Below, piece after piece: positions 25,650 to 34,554 of a DNA stretch of 64,000 nucleotides. This DNA comes from Bacillota bacterium. Its GTDB lineage: Bacteria; Bacillota; Clostridia; Acetivibrionales; DTU013. A program made the translations under genes and the position numbers. The stretch spans positions 4,090-68,089 of the forward strand of contig JAEYON010000033.1 in assembly GCA_023411645.1 (NCBI GenBank). The letters run 5' to 3'. The notes beneath the pieces were generated by a model. The model searched no databases and had not been told where the DNA came from. It saw only the letters and a list, made by a program, of their open reading frames with translations. The first letter of the stretch is position 1. Each line of letters begins with the position of its first letter.

Positions 25650-27894
25650 CGGAGGAGATCAGATCTACTGCGACCCTAGCATTCTCGCGCGCCTTTTCCT
25701 TCAATTCAGGAATGCTTTCCTTCAACTGATTGCTTATGGCTTCACGGTCTTGCCATACCTTTTCCGACAAATCAAGAAGATGCCTGTATTCCAAGGTGCG
25801 AACATCGCCGGCTGAAGACTGTCCAATGTAGTCGAGGAATCCCTGGATTTTTGGGTCATAGACGAGACCTACCATGGGGACTGCGGCAACTGCGGCAAAA
25901 ACCAGCGCATGGAGTCTCATACCAAGTAACATGTGCATTTCTGAGATTAGATCAAAGGTCTGGAAAATACTCAGCTTTTCCTTAACAATGGTGCATTCGT
26001 TCTTCATCATGGCTGCAACATTTTCCAAAATGGGCACGTCGTCCGGGTGCTGCATTGGAAAGAAAACGGGCCAGGCACCGTATTTATTGACCATGCTGTC
26101 AATAGCCTGGGCAATTGCAGATTCATATTTCTCATGCTCAACCTTTTCATTACCTGGATATTTCCGCAGCGATATGCCAAGTAAGGGCTTATTGCCTGTC
26201 AGGTTAAGCTGCCGCAATATATCAGTATTAGAGCTTTTGCGGCAATCGGTAACCGTAAAGGCGGCATCGGAGGTGAGCAGAATTTTTGGCTTTCCGATAT
26301 CCAGGCTCTTTAGCTCTTCGAATGATAAAGCCTCCCGGAGCGTGATCACATCCACCTGGTTCATTATTTTTTTTGTAATAAGCCTGTTCATACTTTGTTT
26401 CAGCGGACCGATACCATTGGCATAGAACATGATTTTCAAGCGAAGCTTTTTCGCCAGCCAAACTGTGCTAAGGTAAAAGAATAAAGAGCGTGTGCTGGTG
26501 TTGTCCTGAAGCAGATTTCCGCCGCCGTATATGAACACTCTGGCGTTTTTCATGCCTTTATATATGCGCAGTACGCTGATCCTGCTGATGGAAGGCATAT
26601 TAAAATCCTTTGAAGTACCAATTGGATCCTTCGACAGGATCATGAGACGTATGTCTGGCTTATAGCGTTTCAAATCATTGATAATTGACATCAAAAGAGC
26701 GTCGTCGCCTATGTTGCGAAACCCGTAATAACCTTGAATTATGGCATCGTAAGGCTTCTGTCCCTTTTTGAGCAAAGATTGTTTCTCAAGTATGCCGGAA
26801 TAGATACCGGTCTGAGTTTTAGCCATACTTTCGACGGAAAAGTCATTAAGCGCTTTTTCATATAGCAACTCTCCCATAGCAGTCCGTTTCTCTTCATCCT
26901 CCGCCAGTTCCAGAATCAGTTTGCAGAAGCGTTCAACATCACCCGGCTCAAACAGATAACCATTTTTGCCATGCTCTATCAAATCGGGGATACCGCCAAC
27001 GCGAGTACTGATGGTCGCCTTTTTAAATCTGGCTCCCTCCAGGATAGAATAGGGGAAGCTCTCACTGATGGAAGTTAGCACACTGATGTCGATACTGCTC
27101 ATCAGCTCATTGGGATCCTCCAGCCATCCCAGGAAGAATACCGTGTCCTTCAAACCGAGGCTTGCAGTCAATGCTTCAAGCTGTTTGCGATCTTCACCGT
27201 CTCCTCCGATCAGGAATTTGACCTTAGGATTCCTATCCTTGACAAGCCTGGCCGTGCGTACAATGGTTTCAATACTTTTTACGGGATAGAGCCGTGCGGC
27301 GATACCGACTATGATATGATCTTCTTCTATGTTAAGACGGTATTTTTCAATAAGTCTGGCTCGTGAATATTTTGCTGTCGGTATGGAAAAATCCATCCCG
27401 TTGTACAATACATAAATATCAAGAGGATTAAATCTCCTGTCAATCAGCATATCACGGAAATTGCTTGAGACGGCTATATGGTTATGTATAAAACGTAATG
27501 CAATGGAGTTGATGAGGCCGATAGTCATTCTCTTTGAAAGACTGTGCATATAGTCCAATCGATAATCACTATGTACGGTGGTAACAGTCGGCAGCCCGGT
27601 TTTTCGCCGTGCTGCCAGTGAGAACATATTAGCTTTAGCGCCATGAGAGTGGACGATATCATAGTTGCCCTGACATATGATCTCGGTGACCTTGCGGATA
27701 TCTGAAAAAATATTTTTTGATTTTACAACTGTAACATCAATGCCCATTTCACGGGCTTCATCGGCAAAAACACCTGGCCGCAGACTGATGAGTTTGACTT
27801 CCATGTGTCGGGACAGTTCTTTGAGGAGATATAACACATGGGTTTTTGCTCCTCCGGTATCGCCGCCGCCGATTAAATGTACGATTTTCATCAT
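25642..27894 (-). CDS. GT4 glycosyltransferase fused to CsaB-type polysaccharide pyruvyl transferase
   Basis: A 750-residue two-domain protein. Residues 1-375 are a GT-B glycosyltransferase of family GT4: GGGDTGGAKTHVL near the start, HSHGAKANMFSLAARR, and the donor-site motif SISESFPYSILEGARF. Residues 378-750 are a pyruvyl transferase domain of the CsaB/WcaK type: IIQGYYGFRNIGDDALL, FIYGGGNLLQD, GMRLHALVFA near the end. CsaB adds ketal pyruvate to cell-wall polysaccharide, which anchors SLH-domain proteins. The fusion suggests one protein both builds and pyruvylates a wall sugar. AGGAGG precedes two tandem ATGs. It is the last gene of the minus-strand group. Confidence 0.88.
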   Translation of the reverse strand: MMKIVHLIGGGDTGGAKTHVLYLLKELSRHMEVKLISLRPGVFADEAREMGIDVTVVKSKNIFSDIRKVTEIICQGNYDIVHSHGAKANMFSLAARRKTGLPTVTTVHSDYRLDYMHSLSKRMTIGLINSIALRFIHNHIAVSSNFRDMLIDRRFNPLDIYVLYNGMDFSIPTAKYSRARLIEKYRLNIEEDHIIVGIAARLYPVKSIETIVRTARLVKDRNPKVKFLIGGDGEDRKQLEALTASLGLKDTVFFLGWLEDPNELMSSIDISVLTSISESFPYSILEGARFKKATISTRVGGIPDLIEHGKNGYLFEPGDVERFCKLILELAEDEEKRTAMGELLYEKALNDFSVESMAKTQTGIYSGILEKQSLLKKGQKPYDAIIQGYYGFRNIGDDALLMSIINDLKRYKPDIRLMILSKDPIGTSKDFNMPSISRISVLRIYKGMKNARVFIYGGGNLLQDNTSTRSLFFYLSTVWLAKKLRLKIMFYANGIGPLKQSMNRLITKKIMNQVDVITLREALSFEELKSLDIGKPKILLTSDAAFTVTDCRKSSNTDILRQLNLTGNKPLLGISLRKYPGNEKVEHEKYESAIAQAIDSMVNKYGAWPVFFPMQHPDDVPILENVAAMMKNECTIVKEKLSIFQTFDLISEMHMLLGMRLHALVFAAVAAVPMVGLVYDPKIQGFLDYIGQSSAGDVRTLEYRHLLDLSEKVWQDREAISNQLKESIPELKEKARENARVAVDLISSVT

Positions 27895-27945
27895 GGACCT
27901 CCTGCCGATAACAAATACTATTAGCCTTTTGAAGTAAGATAGAGT

Positions 27946-28644
27946 TTATTGATCTTCACTATTCTTTATGATCTTCCTGGCAGCGATGACACGGCATGCC
28001 TTCTCAAATTGCTCGGAAAGCAGCTGAGTATTGCCGTCTGGGACGTAGCAGAGGGCTTCCTGTGAACCTTCAGTTTCACTTTCCGATAACAGTTTGGAAT
28101 AGGTTTCCTTACTGCCGGTAACAATGCAGTCAGCTTCGCTAATAATCCGGTTTTTCAGCTTCTTGTCAAAGCGCTTTCTTATTTTTTTGCTGATTCCCGG
28201 CAGCGGATCACATACATCAGCTACCCATGGAACACCGGGAAATTTCTTCTTCAGCCGAAGGCCGATGAGATGTGCGCTTGATGGAGGAGATACGGTATAG
28301 ATCATATCTACTCCATCATATTTTGCCATACGGACTGCTTTGCGTACAGAAAATAATTCCCAGAGCCGTTCAGCATCGGGGATCAGCAAGGATGACAATG
28401 CTTTTCCGATAGGACGAAGGATTCCGGGTAGATTTTCAGGTTCCCAAGGACTGGTCCGAATTACATCGGTGTCCTCGGGAACCTGCATAGTCAAATCTTT
28501 ATTTGTATCTGCTCGAACTGTGCGCGTCAGCACAAGCGGCTCCCATCCATAGTTTGCGAGCTGTCCGACAAAATCGGCAGATCTTGCAGCTCCCGCATTT
28601 TTTACAGGCGGGAAGGAGTAAGCAATCATTAATACCTTCTTCAT
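27946..28644 (-). CDS. Short glycosyltransferase (GT-B N-terminal half only)
   Basis: A 232-residue protein that matches the acceptor-side half of a GT4-type glycosyltransferase: KVLMIAYSFPPVKNAGAARS at the start and VPWVADVCDPLPG in the usual DxRDP position (Cys for Arg here). The donor-binding half with the E-x7-E motif is missing; family members are usually near 400 residues. The frame closes cleanly, and no continuation is visible before the next gene 51 bases on. It could be a truncated remnant, or it could work with the fused transferase downstream. It starts 5 bases after the gamma-subunit stop. Confidence 0.65.
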   Translation of the reverse strand: MKKVLMIAYSFPPVKNAGAARSADFVGQLANYGWEPLVLTRTVRADTNKDLTMQVPEDTDVIRTSPWEPENLPGILRPIGKALSSLLIPDAERLWELFSVRKAVRMAKYDGVDMIYTVSPPSSAHLIGLRLKKKFPGVPWVADVCDPLPGISKKIRKRFDKKLKNRIISEADCIVTGSKETYSKLLSESETEGSQEALCYVPDGNTQLLSEQFEKACRVIAARKIIKNSEDQ

Positions 28645-28649
28645 ACCTG

Positions 28650-28811
28650 TTACTGCTCGTTTATCTCTTCCGGTTTATACGGGAAAATCTTTGTAAAGAG
28701 TCTGATAATCAGGTAAAAGACGATCAGTACAAAAAACACGCCCAGCATTCCGATAATTGTAACAAAAAGTCCTTTCCCAAAATCCGAACCATTTATTAAT
28801 GTATCTAACAT
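28650..28811 (-). CDS. Sodium-pump decarboxylase gamma subunit, OadG-like (53 aa)
   Basis: A small membrane protein of 53 residues. After MLDTLINGSDFGKG comes one helix (LFVTIIGMLGVFFVLIVFYL) and then a polar tail ending PEEINEQ. This is the form of the gamma subunits of Na+-transporting oxaloacetate/methylmalonyl-CoA decarboxylases, which hold the complex together. AGGAGG lies 9 bases before the ATG. It directly follows the beta-subunit gene, 36 bases away. The longer gamma subunits have a zinc-binding tail, absent here. Confidence 0.75.
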   Translation of the reverse strand: MLDTLINGSDFGKGLFVTIIGMLGVFFVLIVFYLIIRLFTKIFPYKPEEINEQ

Positions 28812-28847
28812 ATAATATATCCTCCTGTAAAATTCTGAATGCTGACT

Positions 28848-30092
28848 TTAGCCTACAAGTATTGGTACCAGTACAAGGATCAGACCACCGGCTATAATGG
28901 AGCCAAGCTGACCTGAAACATTCGCACTGACTGCCTGCATCAGTACAAAGTTCGTAGGGTCTTCCTTTTGCGCCATTCTTTGAATGACTCTGGCCGACAT
29001 TGGGAATGCAGATATTCCGGCTGCGCCGATCATCGGGTTGAACTTATTGCCCTCTTTGCGGAACAGGTTGAGGAACTTGGCAAACAGAACGCCGCCCGCA
29101 GTATCAAATACAAACGCTACCAGACCCATACCAAGAATCAGCAATGTTGTGGGCTGGAGGAAGTCCTCGGCAAGCATTGTCGCTCCGATCGTAATACCAA
29201 GCAGCAGTGTAACGAGGTTTGAAAGTTCGTTTTGAGCAGCCTGTGAAAGCCTCTCTAGGACACCGCATTCGCGGATCAGATTGCCAAACATCAGTGAACC
29301 TACCAGTGGAACACTCATTGGGGAGACAATACCTGCAATAATTGTTACAGCTATAGGGAATGCGATCAGTACAAATTTGGATACTTTTTCTTCCTTGTAG
29401 TCCATTCTGATCATACGCTCTTTCTTGGAAGTCAGAAGCTTTATTACAGGGGGCTGTATGATCGGAACCAGTGACATGTACGAGTATGCCGCAACGGATA
29501 TTGGAGCGAAATACTCCTTTGCGAACTTACTTGCCACATAAATCGCTGTCGGGCCATCTGCGGCGCCAATGATGCCGATGGCGGCGGCCGGTTTGAGGTC
29601 AAAGCCCAGCAGAACGGCTACCAGCATAGTGGCAAATATTCCTAATTGCGCAGCTGCACCGAAGAAAATCATGACCGGGTTCTTAAAAAGAGGAGTAAAA
29701 TCGATCATGGCGCCGACACCAATGAAAATCAGCACTGGGAACAGCTCTGTTAGTATACCTGCGTTGAGTAGGATATCAAGAAAGCCCGGATCGTACTTAA
29801 AAGCCTGACCATTTTCAAAAATATAGTTCAGCTTATCCTCAAACAGGCTCCTTGCTTCTGGATTGTTAGCGACCAATTGGGTCACATATGGATCCAGTTC
29901 TTTGACAGTTGCAAACTTTACAACCGCCTGAGGCAAATTAACAAGAATAGCGCCGAAACCGATCGGCAGAAGCAGCATTGGTTCATAATTCTTTTTGATA
30001 GCAAGAACAATCAGAACCAAACCGACCACATACATAATGACCATCTGGATATTAATTTCCATAAAACCCGCAACTAAATCCTTAAATTCCAT
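28848..30092 (-). CDS. Na+-transporting decarboxylase beta subunit (OadB/MmdB family)
   Basis: A 414-residue polytopic protein that exports Na+ using the energy of decarboxylation of a carboxybiotin. About nine helices are visible. The key aspartate region GAADGPTAIYVASKF is present, as are the conserved IQPPVIKLLTSKKERMIRM and the C-terminal SAFPMSARVIQRM. An AGGAGAG site sets the start at 30092 (MEFKDLVAG) and not at the upstream ATG at 30137. The gamma gene follows. No carboxyltransferase (alpha) or biotin carrier gene is in the window, so the decarboxylated substrate cannot be named. Confidence 0.92.
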   Translation of the reverse strand: MEFKDLVAGFMEINIQMVIMYVVGLVLIVLAIKKNYEPMLLLPIGFGAILVNLPQAVVKFATVKELDPYVTQLVANNPEARSLFEDKLNYIFENGQAFKYDPGFLDILLNAGILTELFPVLIFIGVGAMIDFTPLFKNPVMIFFGAAAQLGIFATMLVAVLLGFDLKPAAAIGIIGAADGPTAIYVASKFAKEYFAPISVAAYSYMSLVPIIQPPVIKLLTSKKERMIRMDYKEEKVSKFVLIAFPIAVTIIAGIVSPMSVPLVGSLMFGNLIRECGVLERLSQAAQNELSNLVTLLLGITIGATMLAEDFLQPTTLLILGMGLVAFVFDTAGGVLFAKFLNLFRKEGNKFNPMIGAAGISAFPMSARVIQRMAQKEDPTNFVLMQAVSANVSGQLGSIIAGGLILVLVPILVG

Positions 30093-30199
30093 GTTATCTC
30101 TCCTGTATCTGATAGTGTGTAGAAATATTTTGTACATACCCTTATTTCCATCCTATAGTATAACTAATAGAAGCACATTAATCAAATAAAAAAAGCAGG

Positions 30200-30343
30200 A
30201 GATGAGAAAAAATTGTGGAATAATGTATTAGCTGAGGAAACGAGACGGGTCAGACGTTAATGTCAGGGGAACGGAACCCGTACTGTGAAGGCATCATAAG
30301 CCGGTTATGAGGGCTCTTCGGGGAACCGGTACTTAAGGGGGGT
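30200..30343 (+). ncRNA. Candidate structured mRNA leader (cobalamin-riboswitch-like core?)
   Basis: A leader of about 140 bases before the GNAT gene with several nested pairings: ACGGGT (30245-30250) with ACCCGT (30276-30281), GAC/GTC inside it, TCATAA (30294-30299) with TTATGA (30305-30310), and CCGGTT (30301-30306) alternatively with AACCGG (30324-30329). The segment CGGAACCCGTACTGTGA is like the cobalamin-riboswitch core CGGxCCCGxxACTGTxA, and the 3' CGGGGAACCGG loosely recalls the B12 box. The fit is incomplete and the middle arms are short. The structure ends at the ribosome site AAGGGGGG, as expected for translational control. Confidence 0.45.
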
Positions 30344-30345
30344 GC

Positions 30346-30867
30346 GTGGTGGATATTACAACAGGTGATGACGTTGTATCATTGATTCCTTTAACAAAAA
30401 GCTTCCTAAAAGAGGCCGCTTTGCTGTACAACAGCAGTGATATGCGCTACGCGACAGGTTATGCGGAAGATGTGACTGTGGAGCAGTTAGCCTGTATTCA
30501 GGATCATACCGCTTCATCTGAGAATGAGTTCATATCCGGTATATTTATAAAGAGCTCTTCCGAAATCTCGAGGTTTGTCGGAATAGTAGCGGGCATGTTG
30601 CAGGGAAATGAGCTGTGGATTAAGCTTTTAGCTGTGTTGCCTGCATTTCGCAATGCAGGAATAGGCTCAAGAGCAATCGGCTTGACCTTTCAATATTTTA
30701 TGGAAATATTTAGTACTACCGTCGCGTTTGTTTCCGTTGCTGAAAAAAATATGCAAGGGCTTAGTTTCTGGACAAAGCAGGGATTTTCTCAGGTAGGAAG
30801 TTTATACAAGACATTATTTGGCGAAAATCAAATGTATAAGGTAGTAATCATGAAAAAGAGGTGCTGA
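30346..30867 (+). CDS. GNAT-family N-acetyltransferase
   Basis: A 173-residue acetyltransferase with the GNAT fold. The acetyl-CoA binding motif appears as LAVLPAFRNAGIGSRAIGL (R-x-x-G-x-G/A with N-A-G-I-G), followed by VSVAEKNMQGLSFWTKQGF as motif B. Acceptor unknown. The start is GTG at 30346 or 30349; AAGGGGGG at 30335-30342 favours the second by spacing. It is preceded by the structured leader, so expression is probably controlled by RNA. The stop is followed by the promoter of the riboswitch gene. Confidence 0.8.
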   Translation: MVDITTGDDVVSLIPLTKSFLKEAALLYNSSDMRYATGYAEDVTVEQLACIQDHTASSENEFISGIFIKSSSEISRFVGIVAGMLQGNELWIKLLAVLPAFRNAGIGSRAIGLTFQYFMEIFSTTVAFVSVAEKNMQGLSFWTKQGFSQVGSLYKTLFGENQMYKVVIMKKRC

Positions 30868-30934
30868 ACGCTATGTAAATGCACTGAACAGTAGAAGTTT
30901 ACATAATATAGATTGTGATAATATTTCTATTAAT

Positions 30935-30963
30935 TTGACAAAGCTTTTATGTATAGGTATAAT
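30935..30963 (+). promoter_or_regulatory. Consensus sigma-A promoter for the riboswitch-NlpC/P60 unit
   Basis: TTGACA (30935-30940), 17 bases, TATAAT (30958-30963): a perfect match to the vegetative consensus, about 25 bases before the c-di-AMP aptamer. Confidence 0.85.
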
Positions 30964-30987
30964 ATTCTTGCATCGGTACTCATTACT

Positions 30988-31115
30988 GAATAAAGCTGAA
31001 TCTCCTGAAAAGGAGTACGGAGGAACCAAGACAGGGGTTAATCCGTTCAGTGGAACTTCCATGAACGGTAGGGCTATCCTATACCCGCACCCGCCAGCTA
31101 ACTTCGGAGGCTATA
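30988..31115 (+). ncRNA. Cyclic di-AMP riboswitch (ydaO/yuaA class)
   Basis: The leader of the cell-wall hydrolase gene carries the conserved blocks of the ydaO/yuaA aptamer: ACGGAGGAACC, GGGGTTAATCC, a GGTAGGGC arm and the signature CCGCCAGCTAACTTCGGAGGC near 31091-31111. In this class c-di-AMP binding turns the gene off, usually cell-wall hydrolase or ion-transport genes. A consensus promoter lies upstream, and AGGAGGG at 31118-31124 follows the aptamer. No clear terminator is seen, so control may act on translation. Confidence 0.93.
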
Positions 31116-31128
31116 ATAGGAGGGCGTA

Positions 31129-32052
31129 ATGCCACTTTTCAAAAAATTACTGTTCACTATATCTGTCATACTTCTTTTAACATTTTTTGCGACTGGCGCC
31201 GCATTTGCAGCTGCGGAAAAGACAGGAATCATTACAGAAGATACGGTCAATTTCAGATCCAACCCGGACACTACCTCTAAAATCCTCAGTCAACTGTCAA
31301 AAGGAACGAAGGTATCTGTTGTTGCCAGCGAGGGTGATTGGCTTCAAGTAAGTTATAACGACACTACAGGCTGGGTAAACGGCAATTATGTCACTGTCCG
31401 CGACGAGCAGATTTCCGCAGGTGTGGTAAACACTACTGTGCTTAACGTCAGAAGCAAGCCGAATACAACCTCGGAGATTCTTGCCAAACTGGAAAAGGGA
31501 TCAATGGTTGAAATAGTTGAGCAGTCGGGTGATTGGTACCGGATATTCATCGGAGAAAACAGATATGGCTGGATACACAGCGATTTTATTACAATCAGGG
31601 AAGAGAAAGTGTCCAGAGGAACCGAAAATGTACAGACGCCTGATGATTCGGTGGCGGATACCGATAAGGATTTAAGGCAGCAAATCGTAGATTATTCTAA
31701 AAAACTCCTTGGTATTAAATATGTATATGGAGGCTCCACTACGAAAGGCTTTGATTGTTCGGGATTTGTCAGCTTTGTATTTAATAAATTCGGGATGACC
31801 CTGCCCAGAGCTTCCAGAGATATGGGAAAAGGCGGGATTGCGGTTAAAAAGACAGATCTGAAGCCGGGCGACCTGGTGTTTTTCGATACCAATGGCGGAC
31901 TGAACGGTATCAATCATGTGGGAATATATATTGGCAGTAACAAATTCATCCATGCCTCATCAAGCCTCGGCAGGAAGGTTACCATCAGCAATCTCAATGA
32001 CAAGTATTACACCAAGACATATATGAGAGCTCGGGACTATTTGTCGAAATAA
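31129..32052 (+). CDS. Secreted SH3b-NlpC/P60 peptidoglycan hydrolase
   Basis: A 307-residue exported endopeptidase that cuts peptide stems of peptidoglycan. A signal peptide (about 1-28, AAFAAAE) is followed by two bacterial SH3 domains (about 33-92 and 97-157), which bind the wall, and a C-terminal NlpC/P60 domain (about 183-307). The catalytic Cys is in FDCSGFVSF, a His in GINHVGIYIG and the third polar residue near KFIHASS. It is controlled by the c-di-AMP riboswitch in its leader, which fits wall-turnover control. AGGAGGG precedes the ATG. Confidence 0.93.
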   Translation: MPLFKKLLFTISVILLLTFFATGAAFAAAEKTGIITEDTVNFRSNPDTTSKILSQLSKGTKVSVVASEGDWLQVSYNDTTGWVNGNYVTVRDEQISAGVVNTTVLNVRSKPNTTSEILAKLEKGSMVEIVEQSGDWYRIFIGENRYGWIHSDFITIREEKVSRGTENVQTPDDSVADTDKDLRQQIVDYSKKLLGIKYVYGGSTTKGFDCSGFVSFVFNKFGMTLPRASRDMGKGGIAVKKTDLKPGDLVFFDTNGGLNGINHVGIYIGSNKFIHASSSLGRKVTISNLNDKYYTKTYMRARDYLSK

Positions 32053-32176
32053 AGAATTAGCCAGGTGCCTGGAAACACAATCGGTATAAACAGAGCTGAC
32101 GGTACCGAAATCATCAAATGTAAAATATTTACAATTACAGAATCATGTTATATAATAAATGCAAAAAGGTGTCGGA

Positions 32177-34549
32177 ATGAGTATTGTTTACAAACGTCCG
32201 GTCGTATCTTTTTGCATTTTGCATATTATGGGAATACTCACGGCATTCCTGTCAAATTCCATACTGGCGGCGGCGGGTCTATTTCTGCTGATGTCTGCCT
32301 GCTTGTATGTTTTAAGTGAAAAACGCACAAGCAGTTTTTTTGTGCCCGCAGGAATGCTGGTCTTTTTTCTTTTGGGGTCGCTGGAATTCCTGGTCATCGA
32401 CAATATACAGCTAAGGAGCTTTTCGGGATATGAAGGCAGAGAGGTCGCAATCAGAGGGTTTATTGCATCCGAGGCACAGATAAAGGGAGAAAAGATCACC
32501 TATACGGTAAATGTCTCCGGGTTAAGGCAGGGTTACCGGGGAGCATTTGCACCAAAAAAGGGACGGGTCCTGCTGACCACCCTGCTGAAGGAGGACTCTG
32601 CTGTTTTGGATTACGGCAGGGAAGTGTTTTTTGACGGCATATTAACGCAGCCTCAAGGAGTAAGGAATCCGGGCGGATTTGATTACAGGCGATATCTGGC
32701 TCAGAAAGGTGTAGGTGCATCAGTTTTCGCCTATCCATACAACATTGAGACGGGTGAGGGCAAAAGGGGAAATTTTCTGGTACAGGCCGGGTTGAGCATT
32801 CGTGACAGGATTGTTTCTGTGATTGATAACAGCTTGCCGCGCCAGCAGGCCGGGTTGTTGAACGGGATGCTGATCGGCTACCGGGAAGGCTTATCAGAGG
32901 AAGTACAGACAGCGTTCGGCAATGCAGGACTAACACATATAATGGCAGTTTCAGGGGCAAATATTGCCTTCCTGATATTGCCGCTCTCATTTTTGTTTAA
33001 GCTGATGAAGATAGGTAAAAGGTCTGCAAACCTTCTGATCATGGGCTTACTTGTCCTGTTTGTGTTTATAACAGGTTTCGAGCCATCCGTACTTCGAGCT
33101 GTGTTGATGGCCGATATTCTATTGATGGCGTCAATCCTTTACAAAAAGCCGGATGTATATGCTGCTATTGCATTCTCCTGTATCATTCTGCTGGCCATCA
33201 GCCCCTGCATGCTGTTCAATGCAGGCTTTCAGCTGTCCTATGGTGCAACGCTGGGGATTGTTATGCTTTATAAAAACATAAGCACGCTTATTGTACGATG
33301 TCATGTCCCAGAAAAGCTGGCGCAGGTAATAGCTGCTACTGTTGGAGCACAACTGGGAGTGCTTCCTGTCACTTTGATTAATTTTAACAGGGTATCACTT
33401 ATATCGATTATTCCTAATATGCTTGTAGCTCCCATATTAGAGCTCATCACAATACTTGGCATGCTGATGGCACTGTTAGGACAGTTCAGCCTCTTTTTGT
33501 CCAAACTGATCGGATATCTTAACAGTGTATTCCTCAGCGCAGTTCTCTATATTACTAAATGGACGTCAGAATTGTCCTTTGCCATGGTCAATACAGTAAC
33601 ACCGCCACTGCTTTTAGTAGTAGCGTATTACATAATCGTCTGGTTTTTGTTATGGTATAAGCCTCTGAAGATGATATCGCTGCGACCGCGTCATGCAGCG
33701 GTTGTACTGTCGTTTACCGCAGTTTTTTTGCTTGCGGGAGGCCTTAAGCCTCCCTGTCTTGAGGTTGTGTTCCTTGATATCGGCCAGGGAGATTGCGCCT
33801 TTATCAGAACATATTCCGGAAAGACAGTATTGATCGATGGAGGCGGCAGTAACAATCCGGATGTGAAATCAGGTGTTGGGGAGAAGGTGGTGGTGCCGTT
33901 TCTGTTAGATAACGGCACCGGCAGGCTGGACGCCGTCATTGCGACTCATCCGCACACTGATCATATCCAAGGCCTGGAAGATGTATTGGCGCAGATAAAA
34001 ACAGACAGACTCATTATCCCTTCCATGAAAGACGGGTCAGGCTTCGACAGTCTGCTGCAGGCAGCCGGAGCAAAAGGAATCCCGGTTTTCAGGTGCTCCC
34101 GGGGAGACATCATCCGTCTGGATGACAGGACTGTCATGCAGATTCTGAACCCCGAAGCGCACTGTGATGCAGATGTGACATCTTCCAATAACGCTTCACT
34201 CGTGATAAAATTATGCTACGATCAGACATCAATTTTGCTGACAGGCGATGCTGAGTCGGAGGCCGAGGAGCGGATGCTGAAGGAAGCTGTGGATTTAGAC
34301 GCGGACGTGATTAAGATCGCACATCACGGCTCTCCGACCTCGTCAGGTGAAGCATTTATTGACGCTGTTGATCCGGAGGCTGCCGTTATCAGCGTTGGAA
34401 GAAATAACTTCGGACATCCCTCGGATGAGGTGCTGGATATTCTTGAAGAGCGCAGTGTTAATTGCTTCAGGACAGATGAATGCGGAGCTGTGATGCTCAG
34501 AAGTAACGGAAGGACCATTTCGGTCCGAAGGACTGTGATAGGAAAGTGA
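32177..34549 (+). CDS. comEC: DNA uptake channel ComEC/Rec2
   Basis: A 790-residue competence protein that passes single-stranded DNA through the membrane. It has an N-terminal membrane/OB region, the central competence domain with the conserved LLNGMLIGYREGLSEEVQ and AVSGANIAFLIL, and a C-terminal metallo-beta-lactamase domain (about 525-790) with THPHTDHIQGLED. An in-frame ATG at 32159 exists, but AAAGGTG at about 32166 fits the ATG at 32177 better. It is followed 5 bases later by holA, the standard clostridial order. Length is normal; no break seen. Confidence 0.92.
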   Translation: MSIVYKRPVVSFCILHIMGILTAFLSNSILAAAGLFLLMSACLYVLSEKRTSSFFVPAGMLVFFLLGSLEFLVIDNIQLRSFSGYEGREVAIRGFIASEAQIKGEKITYTVNVSGLRQGYRGAFAPKKGRVLLTTLLKEDSAVLDYGREVFFDGILTQPQGVRNPGGFDYRRYLAQKGVGASVFAYPYNIETGEGKRGNFLVQAGLSIRDRIVSVIDNSLPRQQAGLLNGMLIGYREGLSEEVQTAFGNAGLTHIMAVSGANIAFLILPLSFLFKLMKIGKRSANLLIMGLLVLFVFITGFEPSVLRAVLMADILLMASILYKKPDVYAAIAFSCIILLAISPCMLFNAGFQLSYGATLGIVMLYKNISTLIVRCHVPEKLAQVIAATVGAQLGVLPVTLINFNRVSLISIIPNMLVAPILELITILGMLMALLGQFSLFLSKLIGYLNSVFLSAVLYITKWTSELSFAMVNTVTPPLLLVVAYYIIVWFLLWYKPLKMISLRPRHAAVVLSFTAVFLLAGGLKPPCLEVVFLDIGQGDCAFIRTYSGKTVLIDGGGSNNPDVKSGVGEKVVVPFLLDNGTGRLDAVIATHPHTDHIQGLEDVLAQIKTDRLIIPSMKDGSGFDSLLQAAGAKGIPVFRCSRGDIIRLDDRTVMQILNPEAHCDADVTSSNNASLVIKLCYDQTSILLTGDAESEAEERMLKEAVDLDADVIKIAHHGSPTSSGEAFIDAVDPEAAVISVGRNNFGHPSDEVLDILEERSVNCFRTDECGAVMLRSNGRTISVRRTVIGK

Positions 34550-34554
34550 GATGA

